DNA from: Aporhodopirellula aestuarii
GTDB taxonomy: Bacteria; Planctomycetota; Planctomycetia; Pirellulales; Pirellulaceae
Direction of reading: 5' to 3'
DNA length: 64,000 nucleotides
Assembly: GCF_023701485.1 (NCBI RefSeq)
Contig: NZ_JAMQBK010000060.1
Coordinates: 124,001 to 188,000, forward strand
Positions 46,734 through 55,973 of this stretch are shown piece by piece. Under the pieces are notes generated by a model, which worked only from the letters and a program-made list of their open reading frames with translations, did not search any database and had not been told where the DNA came from. Position 1 is the stretch's first letter. Every line of letters begins with the position of its first letter. The position numbers and the translations under genes were made by a program.

Positions 46734-49292
46734 ATGCGAATCCCCAGTCAACTTCACGGCGAATCTCTCTACGGTAGGACGTCCTCCCGTCGAAAAGCTC
46801 CTTCCGCCGGCCAATCGTGGCGACGTGTTCTACGATTAACCATCGTGTTGGCACTCGTTGTCGTGGTCATGCGGCAGGCGTCTCGACCCGGAGTCTATCA
46901 CGTCTTTTTCCCCGAAACCGCTCGGCAAGTTGCGGTCGCTTCTGCGGGGCCGGCGACGGCGACGAACCAGCCCCCAGGCCAAGCACCTGGTCGCGGTCAA
47001 ACGGTGATCGCCTCAGACGAGGGTGATTCTTCAGCGAACCGATCGGATCGCGGCCCGGAAGAATGGACGTCACAAAAGCGGGGTCAATTCGAGGAGTGGC
47101 GGGACACCAAGTCGGACGATGAATTGACAACTCTCCTGTCGCAATGGTTACGTGGCGATGACATCGACGTTGATGAAGACGACCTCGTTCTCGAATCCGA
47201 ACGCGATGAATCCTTCTTGGCGTTGGCGGTTCAGCAGCGATTGATCGAATCGGCGAAAGACGGCACGGTGTGGAGGGCAGCCGATGGGCCTGCGTTGTTG
47301 ACGACTCTTGCGATGCACCGAGTTGACGGGGGGCGGCTGGAATCGCTGATGCGGTATCGACCGGTCGCCACGGTTGCTGGCGTGCTGCCCCTGCTTCAAC
47401 AGCCGGAGGTTTATCGCGGTCGTAGTTTGATCGGGCGCGGCGAATTGGTGCGAATCGAGAAGGTGGCGGCACCGGAGAACCCCTACCAATTGCAGCACTA
47501 CTGGAACCTGTGGCTGATGCCGCTTGATGCCAGCCGCCGACCGTGGCTCGTCATTGTCGCTGACCTCCCCAAGGAGTTCGACGGCTTGGTTTCAGATTCC
47601 GATCAAGGCTCGCCGGACGCCGAGCCGGAAGCTGTTAAGCAGTCCTTTTCGATCACTTCGCCGCGTCCGATCGTCGAGGTGCACGGCGAATTTGTAAAGC
47701 GATTGTCTTACCAATCCGAAGCCGGTGCTGAGCTGACGCCCGTGATCGTCGGCCACCTCGCCTCATTCCTGGCCAACGGGAACCCGATCATTACTAGAGC
47801 GATTCTTGCGGCGGACCCAAGCCGGAGCGAGCAAACTGACCAAGACGACGATATTCCGATGTGGTGGATCGTCGTGGGGTCAGTCGTGATCGGTTTACTG
47901 TTTTCGTCTTGGGTGATGTGGCGGACCGCCGTCCTGAATCGGCAACTTCGAGAGCGACGTGCTCGCAAGGACGTCGTCTTGAGTTTCATGATTGCGGTCG
48001 GATCGCTGATCGCGACATCACCATTGTCGGCGCAGTCGTTGATGGACCTCTTACCCGGCTACGACCCGCAGCGGTTGGACAGTATTGCCGAAGAGGCACG
48101 ACCGGACGTCAGCAACCCACGACTCAACGCCGATGAGATCGCCAAGGTCGTGTTTCGAATCGATCGGCTGAGTGACGCCGTTTTGCGGGAGCGGCTGGCA
48201 AAGTCCGCGTCGTCGCCATCAGTTGGTGATGCTGTCAGGGTCGACGATGTGATTGTCGAATCACAGTCGATTCCGGTTAGTACCACCCTCCAAGAGTACC
48301 TCAACCTCGATCGCATTGAGATCATTCAGTTGTCTCCGATCAATGGCGTGCCTCGAATTCTTGTTTCGCGATCTTTACCGGATGAAGCGGTCCCAGGTGA
48401 TCATCTCTCTGGTGTTGCTGTGCGAATTCGAAACCCGGCATCGAACGAGACGCTCGCCATGATCGTCGATGTGGCAGGGCGTTTACGGTGGACCCCGAAG
48501 CAGCCCGAGTCTCCCGCCGACGAAGTGCTCTCGCTCCAAGGCGTTGACCTGAGCCGACTGGCCGAAGTCAATGAGTTGGATCGAGAACCTCTATCGGAAT
48601 CGGATTCGGCGGTTTTCTATCCGATGATTGGTGCGGCCGGCGTCGTCTCAGGCGACGCCCCAAAAAACGAAAAGCTGCGAAACGCGATCCAGCGAATGAA
48701 AGCGACCGTGATCGACGCATCCCCGGTAGACCTACTTCAAAATCCAGGCGGTTTCATCGGTGATTGGATTCGGCTTGACGTCGAAACCGTACGAATTACA
48801 CGCGTGGCTGTCGAAACCGAACAGCGACGCCGCGAGATCGGCGGCGACCACTACTATGAGATTGACGCGATCGGTGATCTCGGTGCCGTGCAATTACAGA
48901 TCGAGGTGCCTGATCGCGAACCGGTGGTGATGGAGAATCGTTATCCGGTCACAATCGTGATGGCAACGTTACCGGATTTCCTGCGCACCGACACTGATGG
49001 GTCCGAACAACTCGTGTCGACCTTCAATCGCGCCATCCGGGTCGAAGGATTCTTCTACCGGCTCTGGAGCTATGAGTCGGACTTCATGCAACAGCATGGC
49101 GGGAAGCAATTTGCGCCACTGATCGTTGCCGGAGTGATCACGGACCTGCGTCCCACCTCCGACGATCCGATGGGCGTTCAGATGATCGGCCAAATTGCAG
49201 CGGTCGCTGTCATCGCAGCCCTATTGGGCGCAATCGCGTTCCACTTCATTACACGACGTGGCGATCAAGAATCGAGAAAGCGACGATATTGA
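46734..49292 (+). CDS. 852-residue membrane protein with duplicated extracytoplasmic module
   Basis: The protein has membrane segments at about residues 33-50, 376-396 and 819-840. A further signal-peptide-like stretch at 412-434 ends in SPLSAQS. Two similar modules are seen, one at about 205-345 and one at about 660-804. Each opens with LLQxP and a glycine, then an R-I-x-x-V strand, a WLVIV- or TIVMA-type strand, a V-x-G-x-F-x-x-R-L segment, and a closing PVIV or PLIV strand. The central part (435-650) is beta-rich and different. I do not recognise the family. The layout looks like two membrane-anchored proteins fused in tandem. No Shine-Dalgarno site is obvious. Confidence 0.75.
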   Translation: MRIPSQLHGESLYGRTSSRRKAPSAGQSWRRVLRLTIVLALVVVVMRQASRPGVYHVFFPETARQVAVASAGPATATNQPPGQAPGRGQTVIASDEGDSSANRSDRGPEEWTSQKRGQFEEWRDTKSDDELTTLLSQWLRGDDIDVDEDDLVLESERDESFLALAVQQRLIESAKDGTVWRAADGPALLTTLAMHRVDGGRLESLMRYRPVATVAGVLPLLQQPEVYRGRSLIGRGELVRIEKVAAPENPYQLQHYWNLWLMPLDASRRPWLVIVADLPKEFDGLVSDSDQGSPDAEPEAVKQSFSITSPRPIVEVHGEFVKRLSYQSEAGAELTPVIVGHLASFLANGNPIITRAILAADPSRSEQTDQDDDIPMWWIVVGSVVIGLLFSSWVMWRTAVLNRQLRERRARKDVVLSFMIAVGSLIATSPLSAQSLMDLLPGYDPQRLDSIAEEARPDVSNPRLNADEIAKVVFRIDRLSDAVLRERLAKSASSPSVGDAVRVDDVIVESQSIPVSTTLQEYLNLDRIEIIQLSPINGVPRILVSRSLPDEAVPGDHLSGVAVRIRNPASNETLAMIVDVAGRLRWTPKQPESPADEVLSLQGVDLSRLAEVNELDREPLSESDSAVFYPMIGAAGVVSGDAPKNEKLRNAIQRMKATVIDASPVDLLQNPGGFIGDWIRLDVETVRITRVAVETEQRRREIGGDHYYEIDAIGDLGAVQLQIEVPDREPVVMENRYPVTIVMATLPDFLRTDTDGSEQLVSTFNRAIRVEGFFYRLWSYESDFMQQHGGKQFAPLIVAGVITDLRPTSDDPMGVQMIGQIAAVAVIAALLGAIAFHFITRRGDQESRKRRY

Positions 49293-49508
49293 TTCTGTCG
49301 GCGATCTGATGCCCATTAGGGCTGCACCATTACAGTGCGGATGATGTGTCGAGTGGATGGACCTGAACCAGCTTGACATTTGATGTAGCCAACGTCGCCA
49401 GACGGTGGACCACGTTCTGGCGAACCTAGGCTACCTATCAAGACGACGTCTTTTTTCCAAAATTGCGTTAGCCTAGCCAGGCGAGCTGTCTTGCTAATGT
49501 CCGCGCAG

Positions 49509-49550
49509 GAAAAAACGTTCGTCGAATCCGAAAAGAACTCGACGAACGTT
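49509..49550 (-). terminator. Intrinsic terminator of the rplA-rplJ-rplL unit
   Basis: ACGTTCGTCGA (49515-49525) pairs perfectly with TCGACGAACGT (49539-49549). On the minus strand the stem is followed by TTTTTTCC. It lies 33 bases after rplL, so rpoB is not cotranscribed here. The 289-base spacer beyond it holds nothing else I can identify. Confidence 0.88.
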
Positions 49551-49581
49551 CGTGTTAGGTTTCCGAAACCACCGCGGCGAA

Positions 49582-49995
49582 CTACTTGAGTTCGACAGCT
49601 CCACCGGCTTCTTCGATTTCAGCCTTGATCTTCTCAGCATCTTCTTTCGAGACGGCTTCTTTGAGGGTGGCAGGCACGCCTTCGACCATCTTCTTGGCTT
49701 CCATGAGGGAAGCACCGGTGATGTTCTTGACGACCTTCACAACGTTCAGCTTCTTATCGCCGAAGCTGGTCAGGACGACGTTGAATTCGGTTTGCTCAAC
49801 AGCAGCGGCAGCGCCACCACCATCAGCAGGAGCCATCATCACAGCACCACCGCCGGCGGCAGGCTCAATACCATGCACATCCTTGAGGTAGTCGCTCAAT
49901 TCTTTGGCTTGTTTCAGGGTCATGTTGGCGATCTTGTCGCCCATTTCTTTGGCTTCGGCGCTGTACTCGGCGACCGCAGTTGCTTCTTCGGACAT
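49582..49995 (-). CDS. rplL: Ribosomal protein bL12 (L7/L12)
   Basis: The 137-residue protein has the N-terminal dimerisation helix pair, an Ala/Gly-rich hinge (about 50-68), and the compact C-terminal domain TEFNVVLTSFGDKKLNVVKV through KKMVEGVPATLKEAVSKEDA. It forms the flexible stalk that recruits translation factors. The hinge is a little longer and richer in Met and Gly than usual. It follows rplJ by 78 bases. Confidence 0.96.
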   Translation of the reverse strand: MSEEATAVAEYSAEAKEMGDKIANMTLKQAKELSDYLKDVHGIEPAAGGGAVMMAPADGGGAAAAVEQTEFNVVLTSFGDKKLNVVKVVKNITGASLMEAKKMVEGVPATLKEAVSKEDAEKIKAEIEEAGGAVELK

Positions 49996-50073
49996 GTCAA
50001 ACTACCTCAAAAACGAAAAAGGTGATTCGGAAAAGTTGGATTGGGAAAGTGCTTGGGTTTGATAAAGGAGACG

Positions 50074-50601
50074 TTACGACTCGTCGCCTTCGCCCTTGCT
50101 CTTGATTTGGCTGTTGAGCATTCGACCAGGGCCGAGCATCGCAGCACTGAGGGTCGATCCTGGTCCCAGGATTTGGCCGACCAACATCGAGATTTGCTCT
50201 TCGCGACTAGGCCATTTGCTAATGGCTTTGACGCCCTCCTGGTCGAGAGGTTCACCGTCCATGACGCCGCCGGTGGCGATGAATTTGCTGTACTTCTCGG
50301 CATCTTTGTCGAGGCGTACGGCTTCCTTCACGAGCGACACGAAATCACTCGAACCCCAGATCAACGCGACTTGGCCGCGAGTGCCTTCAAACGCTGGTGC
50401 CAGCGTGGAGCCTTCGGTTGCCCGACGAGCCAGCGAGTTTTTGACAACCATCATCTGGATGTTTTTTTCGCTTAGTTCGCCACGCAGTTCGTTGGTCGTG
50501 TTCGCGTCCATGCCGCTGCAGCTAACGAGCACCGCATCGGAGACCCCTTCGAGTCGACGCTTCAGGTCACGCGTGACCAGGTCTTTAACGTATTTACTCA
50601 T
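50074..50601 (-). CDS. rplJ: Ribosomal protein uL10
   Basis: The 175-residue protein matches uL10: the N-terminal half has VLVSCSGMDANTTNELRGEL, then MMVVKNSLARRATEGS, and the C-terminal helix binds L12 dimers (the stalk base). It controls its own operon in many bacteria by binding the leader RNA. A structured 172-base leader precedes it here. Confidence 0.95.
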   Translation of the reverse strand: MSKYVKDLVTRDLKRRLEGVSDAVLVSCSGMDANTTNELRGELSEKNIQMMVVKNSLARRATEGSTLAPAFEGTRGQVALIWGSSDFVSLVKEAVRLDKDAEKYSKFIATGGVMDGEPLDQEGVKAISKWPSREEQISMLVGQILGPGSTLSAAMLGPGRMLNSQIKSKGEGDES

Positions 50602-50773
50602 TTGATTTTTTCGCTGTCTAAACTCATCTCCGCGTTAACCGCGGCTGGGCAAAAATTCAGGTTACCGATTCGCGTGAACCACAACCGTCTCGGAAATTCC
50701 TGAAACGCTTGATCTCACATTTCAATTGTGAGGTTGCGTCTGCGGAGAGGCAGGGGCTCGGAGAGTGGCTTGC
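50602..50773 (-). promoter_or_regulatory. Structured rplA-rplJ spacer, candidate L10 leader
   Basis: The spacer has two clear stems: CCGCG/CGCGG (50630-50644) and CTCACA/TGTGAG (50714-50732). Bacterial rplJ genes often have an L10-binding leader that controls rplJ-rplL. The position fits, but I cannot match the full consensus from sequence alone. Confidence 0.35.
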
Positions 50774-51451
50774 TTAGGTCTGGACTCGGACGCTCGGTGT
50801 CATCGTTGCACAAATGGCAACGCCTTTGATGTACGTCCCCTTGATCGTCGAAGGCTTCATACCAGAGATGTAGTTGACGAAGGCGGTGATGTTTTCTTCG
50901 AGTTTTTGTGACTCAAAGCTGATCTTCCCGACCATCGCGTGGACGTTGCCACCTTTGTCGTTTCGGAATTCGACCTTACCAGCCTTGTATTCACCGACCA
51001 CTTTACCGACGTCGGCGGTAACCGTTCCGGCACGCGGACTCGGCATCAAACCACGGGGACCGAGCACTCGGCCGAGTGGACCGACTAAGCCCATCATGTC
51101 TGGGGCAGCGATACAAACGTCAAAGTCAGTGAAACCGTCTTTGATCTTTTTAGCCAAATCTTCCTGGCCGACTTCGTCAGCACCCGCGGCTTCGGCGGCT
51201 TTTGCAGCGTCGCCCTTAGCAAACACAACAACACGTTGAGTTTTGCCAATACCGTGAGGAAGAACCAGCGAACCACGAATGATTTGGTCCGCTTGATTGG
51301 GGTCGACACCCAAACGCATGTGAACTTCGACAGTTTGGTCGAACTTCGTTGCGTCGTATGTCTTTAGCGTCTCGACCGCTTTGGATAGCGGTTGGAGCTC
51401 TTTTGGTTGCTTTGCAAGCGCGGCGCGATACCGCTTGGATTGTTTTGCCAT
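50774..51451 (-). CDS. rplA: Ribosomal protein uL1
   Basis: From ATG 51451 the 225-residue protein has the uL1 fold: [38 protein letters not shown], and the core segment [20 protein letters not shown], which binds 23S rRNA. It forms the mobile L1 stalk. rplK, usually just upstream, is missing; upstream instead is a spacer of about 390 bases with no gene. rplA is the first gene of a three-gene ribosomal unit. Confidence 0.96.
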   Translation of the reverse strand: MAKQSKRYRAALAKQPKELQPLSKAVETLKTYDATKFDQTVEVHMRLGVDPNQADQIIRGSLVLPHGIGKTQRVVVFAKGDAAKAAEAAGADEVGQEDLAKKIKDGFTDFDVCIAAPDMMGLVGPLGRVLGPRGLMPSPRAGTVTADVGKVVGEYKAGKVEFRNDKGGNVHAMVGKISFESQKLEENITAFVNYISGMKPSTIKGTYIKGVAICATMTPSVRVQT

Positions 51452-51841
51452 ATTGGTCACGACTCGGGTTGTCGGGTGGTTCGGCGAAACGACTCAATCC
51501 TGAAAAATGCCGCAATTCACGTGCGATCAATCGTCAGTGGTCGGTTCTCCCACTTGTGGTCTCGCGAGATTCCGACTGGCCTAACGGCGTGGTCGACTCG
51601 GGAGAAGTGGCGGAGTTTGGCGAAGTTGCTCAGTATCGTCAACCTCAACTTTGCCTGCTTATTCGTATTTTTTGGTGAAAACTGGTGTAACGTATGGCTT
51701 AAGGACGTTGTGGAACACCGCTTGCTCCGTCCCTACCATGGAATGATCCGCTTCTGTCGCAGTGGCAGATGTGTCGCCGACTTGACGACCGACCTCTCCC
51801 CACGGAAGGCGGATCATACGATTTCAACACGAAGGACTTTT
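51452..51841. other. Divergent spacer between rplA and a GT2 gene
   Basis: This 390-base stretch should carry the promoter of the ribosomal unit and that of the GT2 gene. An open plus-strand frame crosses it and rplA but has no family features before 51842. I see no tRNA, no rplK, and no clear sigma-70 boxes. Confidence 0.5.
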
Positions 51842-52660
51842 ATGACCGCTCCTGTTCCTGATGACCGCTGTAACCACGACGAGTACCCTCGCTGCATGAG
51901 CTCCCGCTGGCTGACCGCGCTACCCGTTTATAACGAGGTCAACTACGTCGACGAGGTGCTCGATCAAGTACTCCGCTACAGCGACCAGATTCTCGTCGTT
52001 AATGACGGGAGTAATGACGGAACGGCTGAAAAGCTAGAGGCCCGACGGGCAGCCCAGCCGGATCAAATCGCGGTCATCCACCACCCCAAAAACCGTGGTT
52101 ACGGTGCCGGACTGCAAAGTGCCTTTGCCTACACTCTCGATCAAGGTTATGAGGGCGTCGTCACCCTCGACTGTGACGGGCAACATCAACCGCATCGGAT
52201 TCCTCGCTTCATCGAAGCGGCACGCAATGCGGATATCGTCTCGGGAAGCCGTTACCTGAAGAAATACGAAGGTGACGATGAGCCGCCTGCGGAGCGAATG
52301 TTCATCAACCGCCGCATCACCGCGGACATCAATGAGAGACTCGGGTTTGCGTTGACGGACGCGTTTTGTGGTTTCAAAGCCTACCGAGCCGATGCTCTTC
52401 GCGCGATGCGAATCACGAATGATGGCTACGCGATGCCGCTGCAGTTGTGGGTTGAGGCGGCCGCATCCGGATTGAGCGTCGTTGAAATCCCGGTTCCGCT
52501 GATTTACCTCGACTTGGATCGTTCGTTCGGGGGTTCGCTCGACCACTCCGAAACGCGATTGAAGTACTACAACGAAGTCATCGAGGAAGCGATCGCGACG
52601 GTACGCAGCGAAGGTCGTTTGCCTGACACTCCGTTCTTTCGTGCCCAGTCGTGCGGCTGA
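51842..52660 (+). CDS. Family 2 glycosyltransferase (dolichol-phosphate mannose synthase-like)
   Basis: From ATG 51842, with AAGGA about ten bases upstream, the 272-residue protein has a GT-A fold: LTALPVYNEVNYVDEVLDQV, then ILVVNDGSNDGTAEKLEARR, then VVTLDCDGQHQPHRIPRFIE with the DxD-like DCD site. The region ADIVSGSRYLK and DAFCGFKAYR follow, as in DPM-type enzymes. No membrane helices follow, so it is a soluble short form. The sugar donor and acceptor are unknown. It is followed after 46 bases by a DNA glycosylase gene. Confidence 0.88.
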   Translation: MTAPVPDDRCNHDEYPRCMSSRWLTALPVYNEVNYVDEVLDQVLRYSDQILVVNDGSNDGTAEKLEARRAAQPDQIAVIHHPKNRGYGAGLQSAFAYTLDQGYEGVVTLDCDGQHQPHRIPRFIEAARNADIVSGSRYLKKYEGDDEPPAERMFINRRITADINERLGFALTDAFCGFKAYRADALRAMRITNDGYAMPLQLWVEAAASGLSVVEIPVPLIYLDLDRSFGGSLDHSETRLKYYNEVIEEAIATVRSEGRLPDTPFFRAQSCG

Positions 52661-52706
52661 CGCAATCGTCCGTTGAACGTAAGAAAACTCCGCCGAGCCC
52701 GTTTGA

Positions 52707-53522
52707 ATGCCTGAAGGCCATAAAACACATTTTTTGGCCGCCGAGCATTCACGCCAGTTTGCTGGAGAAATGCTGAAGGTCACCAGTCCGCAAGGACGGT
52801 TTACGCCTGACGCCAAAAAGGTGAATGGGCGGATCTTGGAATCGGTCACCGCGGCAGGCAAACACCTTTTCTATGGGTTCGAAGGTGACCGCATCGTGCA
52901 TGTGCATTTGGGTCGCTACGGAAGCTTCGTGTGCGAGCCTTCGCCGCCCTCACCCCCGCGTGGTCAGGTGCGGATGCGAATGGTGGCACCGGAGTACACT
53001 CTCGACTTGCGTGGTCCAACTCAGTGCAGGGTGATTGATTCGGAGACACGGTCATCGATCGTTGACAAGCTCGGCCCGGATCCGTTGGCCGGCGGGAGGA
53101 AAGCCGACTTTTGGTCGAATGTCTCGACTAGCGGCAAACCGATCGGCGGATTGCTCTTGGATCAATCCGTTATCGCAGGCATCGGCAATATTCTTCGAGC
53201 TGAGATTCTGTTCGAAACCGGTATCGATCCCAATTGTGCCGGCAAAGATCTGACTTCGGAAGAGTTTGCAAGTCTTTGGAAATCGCTCACCAAGATGATG
53301 AAGGTCAGCCTCAAACATGGCCGGATTATCAGTGTGACCGCAGGGGAAGCGGGCAAGCCACTTGCGAAACTGAACAATCGGGAACGGTTTCGTGTCTACG
53401 GAAAAACCGAGTGCCCTCGGTGCGGCGGACCCATCACGAATGAACCAATCGCCTCCCGCAAGCTGTACGCGTGCCCGAACTGCCAGGGCATGAACGGTGC
53501 CGACCGAGCGGAAACTGAATGA
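52707..53522 (+). CDS. Fpg/Nei-family DNA glycosylase
   Basis: The 271-residue protein starts MPEGHK, with the catalytic Pro 2 and Glu 3. The beta-hairpin Lys is Lys 52 in GKHLFYGF. The helix-two-turn-helix is in LLLDQSVIAGIGNILRAEIL. The C-terminal zinc finger is CPRCGGPI ... YACPNCQ. MPEGH instead of MPEGP points to the Nei2-like branch rather than true MutM. Such enzymes remove oxidised bases and nick the strand. Downstream, GAATTCCT (53540-53547) and AGGAATTC (53555-53562) can form a stem. Confidence 0.93.
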   Translation: MPEGHKTHFLAAEHSRQFAGEMLKVTSPQGRFTPDAKKVNGRILESVTAAGKHLFYGFEGDRIVHVHLGRYGSFVCEPSPPSPPRGQVRMRMVAPEYTLDLRGPTQCRVIDSETRSSIVDKLGPDPLAGGRKADFWSNVSTSGKPIGGLLLDQSVIAGIGNILRAEILFETGIDPNCAGKDLTSEEFASLWKSLTKMMKVSLKHGRIISVTAGEAGKPLAKLNNRERFRVYGKTECPRCGGPITNEPIASRKLYACPNCQGMNGADRAETE

Positions 53523-53539
53523 CGTAGTGAATTTCGTCA

Positions 53540-53562
53540 GAATTCCTCGGGATAAGGAATTC
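53540..53562. terminator. Possible terminator after the glycosylase gene
   Basis: GAATTCCT (53540-53547) pairs perfectly with AGGAATTC (53555-53562) around seven bases. There is no clear U-run, so termination is not certain. The rest of the 258-base spacer to the next gene shows nothing. Confidence 0.4.
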
Positions 53563-53780
53563 CGGAGAATCTAAACGCTGTACCCAATTTCAGTTCGGAT
53601 CGCGATGAGCTTCCGCGGATGCCGGTTGTGATGAATGCATGGCTTGCGTCGGGTTTTATCGCAATTGCGGCTTGTCATTTGAGCGACCAAGGATGATGAG
53701 TTTGATTGTGTGACCTAGCGTTGATCTCCGGGGTGACACGATTCGTGAGTCACTCGGTGCTCTTGAACGTGGAGATTCCC

Positions 53781-54161
53781 TTGGCTCGTCACACGCTTAC
53801 CACCGTCGCATTTTCAATCGTCGCCGCGCTGTTCCTCGTCGTTGACGTTTCGCGTGCCTCGTCGCAAGGTTTTTCGCGATCAGGTTTTGGGTACGGCTAC
53901 AGCGTTCCCATGTACAACACGCGATTCGGTGCCGGCTACGGAATGGGTTACGTCTACGATCCCTATGCGACCGGCAGCTTTGAGCCACCGGACTTGCTCA
54001 ACGCCCCGATGTTCCGCGCCCAGCACAAATTTGATAGCCACTATCCAGGACGGTACTCGCATCATCGTCCATTGGAATTCAAAGAATCGGTGACGCACCA
54101 ACCTCATCACGTGCCGCAGCGTCGTCATCGTTCGACAACGCACTATTATCGCGGTTGGTGA
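53781..54161 (+). CDS. Small secreted Gly/Tyr/His-rich protein
   Basis: I set the start at TTG 53781, preceded by GGAG with a six-base spacing. This gives a 126-residue protein with a clear signal peptide (ARHTLTTVAFSIVAALFLVV, cut near SRASS). The mature part is rich in Gly and Tyr (SGFGYGYSVPMYNTRFGAGY), then in His and Arg. It looks like a small surface or envelope protein. Its 3' end overlaps the next gene, on the opposite strand, by 83 bases. Family not recognised. Confidence 0.65.
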   Translation: MARHTLTTVAFSIVAALFLVVDVSRASSQGFSRSGFGYGYSVPMYNTRFGAGYGMGYVYDPYATGSFEPPDLLNAPMFRAQHKFDSHYPGRYSHHRPLEFKESVTHQPHHVPQRRHRSTTHYYRGW

Positions 54162-54990
54162 GTGGTTCGGTTGGTTCACCAAACCAACGGTGTCCGCTCG
54201 ATCGCATGAGCAATAAGAAAATCAACGCAAAGAAATAGAAGCCGACCAGGATGCCCGTGCTTCGTAAAATTTGTGCTTCTGAATCTCGGCTACGTAGATC
54301 GATCAGCGAGAGCACAACCATCCTGAAGAAGAAACCGGTTGGGAGCACGGCGAAGATGAATGCCCACCATCGGCCGAGCATGATCCTTAGCATCAGAAGC
54401 CAACTGATCGCCACAGAAACAAGCAATGTGGTCGCCGAGGCCGATAAGCCGAGGCAACGTTCGTAGAGTTTGAGCGAGGCCATCGCGACAGCGATCGTGA
54501 ATGCGATCCCTAGGATTTGACGGATGCTTTGACGCCCGGCCGTTTGCGGCTCACCACGGTGGATTCGTCGATGCGACCATTGCCAAGCGATCATGGGGCC
54601 GGTGATCCCGAGCCCGACAATGGCCAAGAGCTGGGCAATGATGTCGAATTCTTGTGGAATCAGCGCAATGAAAAGGACGAGGTTTGCAAACCACGCCAGC
54701 ACCACCGCGATCCGCGGTCGCATCTGCTGTTTCGCCGTGTCACTGCGGGTCTGCAAATCATCACGCCTCGGCAAATGGATCAACGCGACCCACGATCCGA
54801 TCGTGATCCAAGCCGCACACAAACCTCCCAACGCCAGTCCCAATGTCAACTGAGTTTCATCGGGCAAACCTCGGCTGGTTTGACCGTTGAGGATACCGCC
54901 GATCGTGAACGTGAGCACCAGCGACCAAACCGCGAGCCAGCCTAACAGGACCCAATCCGGATGAGCTTCGTCGTGCGGCATGCTCTTCAT
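54079..54990 (-). CDS. Polytopic membrane protein at the end of the pseudopilus operon
   Basis: The 303-residue protein has about seven hydrophobic helices, including WVLLGWLAVWSLVLTFTIGG, IAVVLAWFANLVLFIALIPQ and TGILVGFYFFALIFLLLM. The tail (270-303) is polar and Asp/Asn-rich. Its start overlaps the DUF1559 stop by four bases, which ties it to the pseudopilus operon. The tail overlaps the convergent small gene by 83 bases, so one of the two C-termini may be misjudged. I do not recognise the family. Confidence 0.75.
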   Translation of the reverse strand: MKSMPHDEAHPDWVLLGWLAVWSLVLTFTIGGILNGQTSRGLPDETQLTLGLALGGLCAAWITIGSWVALIHLPRRDDLQTRSDTAKQQMRPRIAVVLAWFANLVLFIALIPQEFDIIAQLLAIVGLGITGPMIAWQWSHRRIHRGEPQTAGRQSIRQILGIAFTIAVAMASLKLYERCLGLSASATTLLVSVAISWLLMLRIMLGRWWAFIFAVLPTGFFFRMVVLSLIDLRSRDSEAQILRSTGILVGFYFFALIFLLLMRSSGHRWFGEPTEPLTNRDNSALSNDDDAAARDEVGASPIL

Positions 54991-55832
54991 TGGATGCTTT
55001 GACGACGCAGCGTTTCGAGCGATTGAAATTGCTGTGGTAATTGCCCGTCACGGCGGTCGACCATCTGTTGGAGAACGCGTGGATCGGTTTGGTTGGCGAC
55101 GAATCGAATCTCACCCGATCCGAAAAGCATGTGCACACCCGCCGGGTGGTGACTGCCGATGGATCCGACTGTCGACGGTGGTGCTGATGCAAATGGATCG
55201 CCGGACGCAACGATCCCTCCACCGACGTTTCGGAGCGTCGCCCGCGTTCCGCTGAGCCAGCCTAGATCATCGTAGGGGGTTAGTTTTTCAGATACGAACG
55301 CGGTGTTCGACAAGCCGTCGGTGATGTCGTCACGATTGATTGGAAGGTTTAAGACAAACACTCCGTGATCCTTTTCGTCGATCGACTTTTCGGTCGGATG
55401 GTGCAGGCCCACGTAACTGCTCGCGTTGCTTTGGTTGCGAGTCGCCGAAGGACATTGGACGCCGGAATAGCTTAGTTCTAAAACCGCCGCGTTGGCTTCA
55501 TCGTAGACACTCACCGATCGATCGATGTGGGCAGCGATGACGGATTGATCCAACAGGTCGAGCAGGCGACCGAGCCAGTTGTGATGATTGCCCGCCGCAA
55601 CGCTTTCCACCGGTCCAGACTCCGCTACGGTGCCCACGGGGAAGTGCAGCCATCGATCGTGATAGCTCTGGATTGCCATTCCGATTGGTGTTAGGCGAGC
55701 TTGACACGCCGCACGACGCGACGATTCACGCATCGTCTGCACCGCCGGGGCCGCCAAACCGACCAGGACTCCGATGATGGCGATCACGACCAAGAGTTCA
55801 ACGAGTGTGAATGCGTGTCGAGGAGAAGACAT
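54987..55832 (-). CDS. Short DUF1559 pseudopilin-like protein in the pseudopilus operon
   Basis: The 281-residue protein starts [20 protein letters not shown], a perfect type IV prepilin site with Phe at position +1, then the DUF1559 core (ESSRRAACQARLTPIGMAIQ) and the C-terminal HHPAGVHMLFGSGEIRFV. It is shorter than the other two DUF1559 proteins here (403 and 416 residues). It is the probable main or tip pseudopilin of this operon, cut by a prepilin peptidase not encoded nearby. A 141-base gap separates it from the upstream gene. Confidence 0.9.
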   Translation of the reverse strand: MSSPRHAFTLVELLVVIAIIGVLVGLAAPAVQTMRESSRRAACQARLTPIGMAIQSYHDRWLHFPVGTVAESGPVESVAAGNHHNWLGRLLDLLDQSVIAAHIDRSVSVYDEANAAVLELSYSGVQCPSATRNQSNASSYVGLHHPTEKSIDEKDHGVFVLNLPINRDDITDGLSNTAFVSEKLTPYDDLGWLSGTRATLRNVGGGIVASGDPFASAPPSTVGSIGSHHPAGVHMLFGSGEIRFVANQTDPRVLQQMVDRRDGQLPQQFQSLETLRRQSIQ

Positions 55833-55973
55833 GAGAATCTATCAAGATAGAAGGACGATCGAAATGAACAATTAAACCGAGGGGGATCTCGCGGGCCATC
55901 CGACACAAAGGGTATTGGCTAAGCCAATCGCTCCAACAGCGAATCGACTGGCAACGGCAGGAAACGCGACTTG

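Noticed and set aside
51392-51841. N-terminal extension of the GT2 gene through the rplA 5' end
   Set aside because: The extension overlaps rplA on the opposite strand, and the GT-A fold starts after 51842, where AAGGA precedes an ATG.
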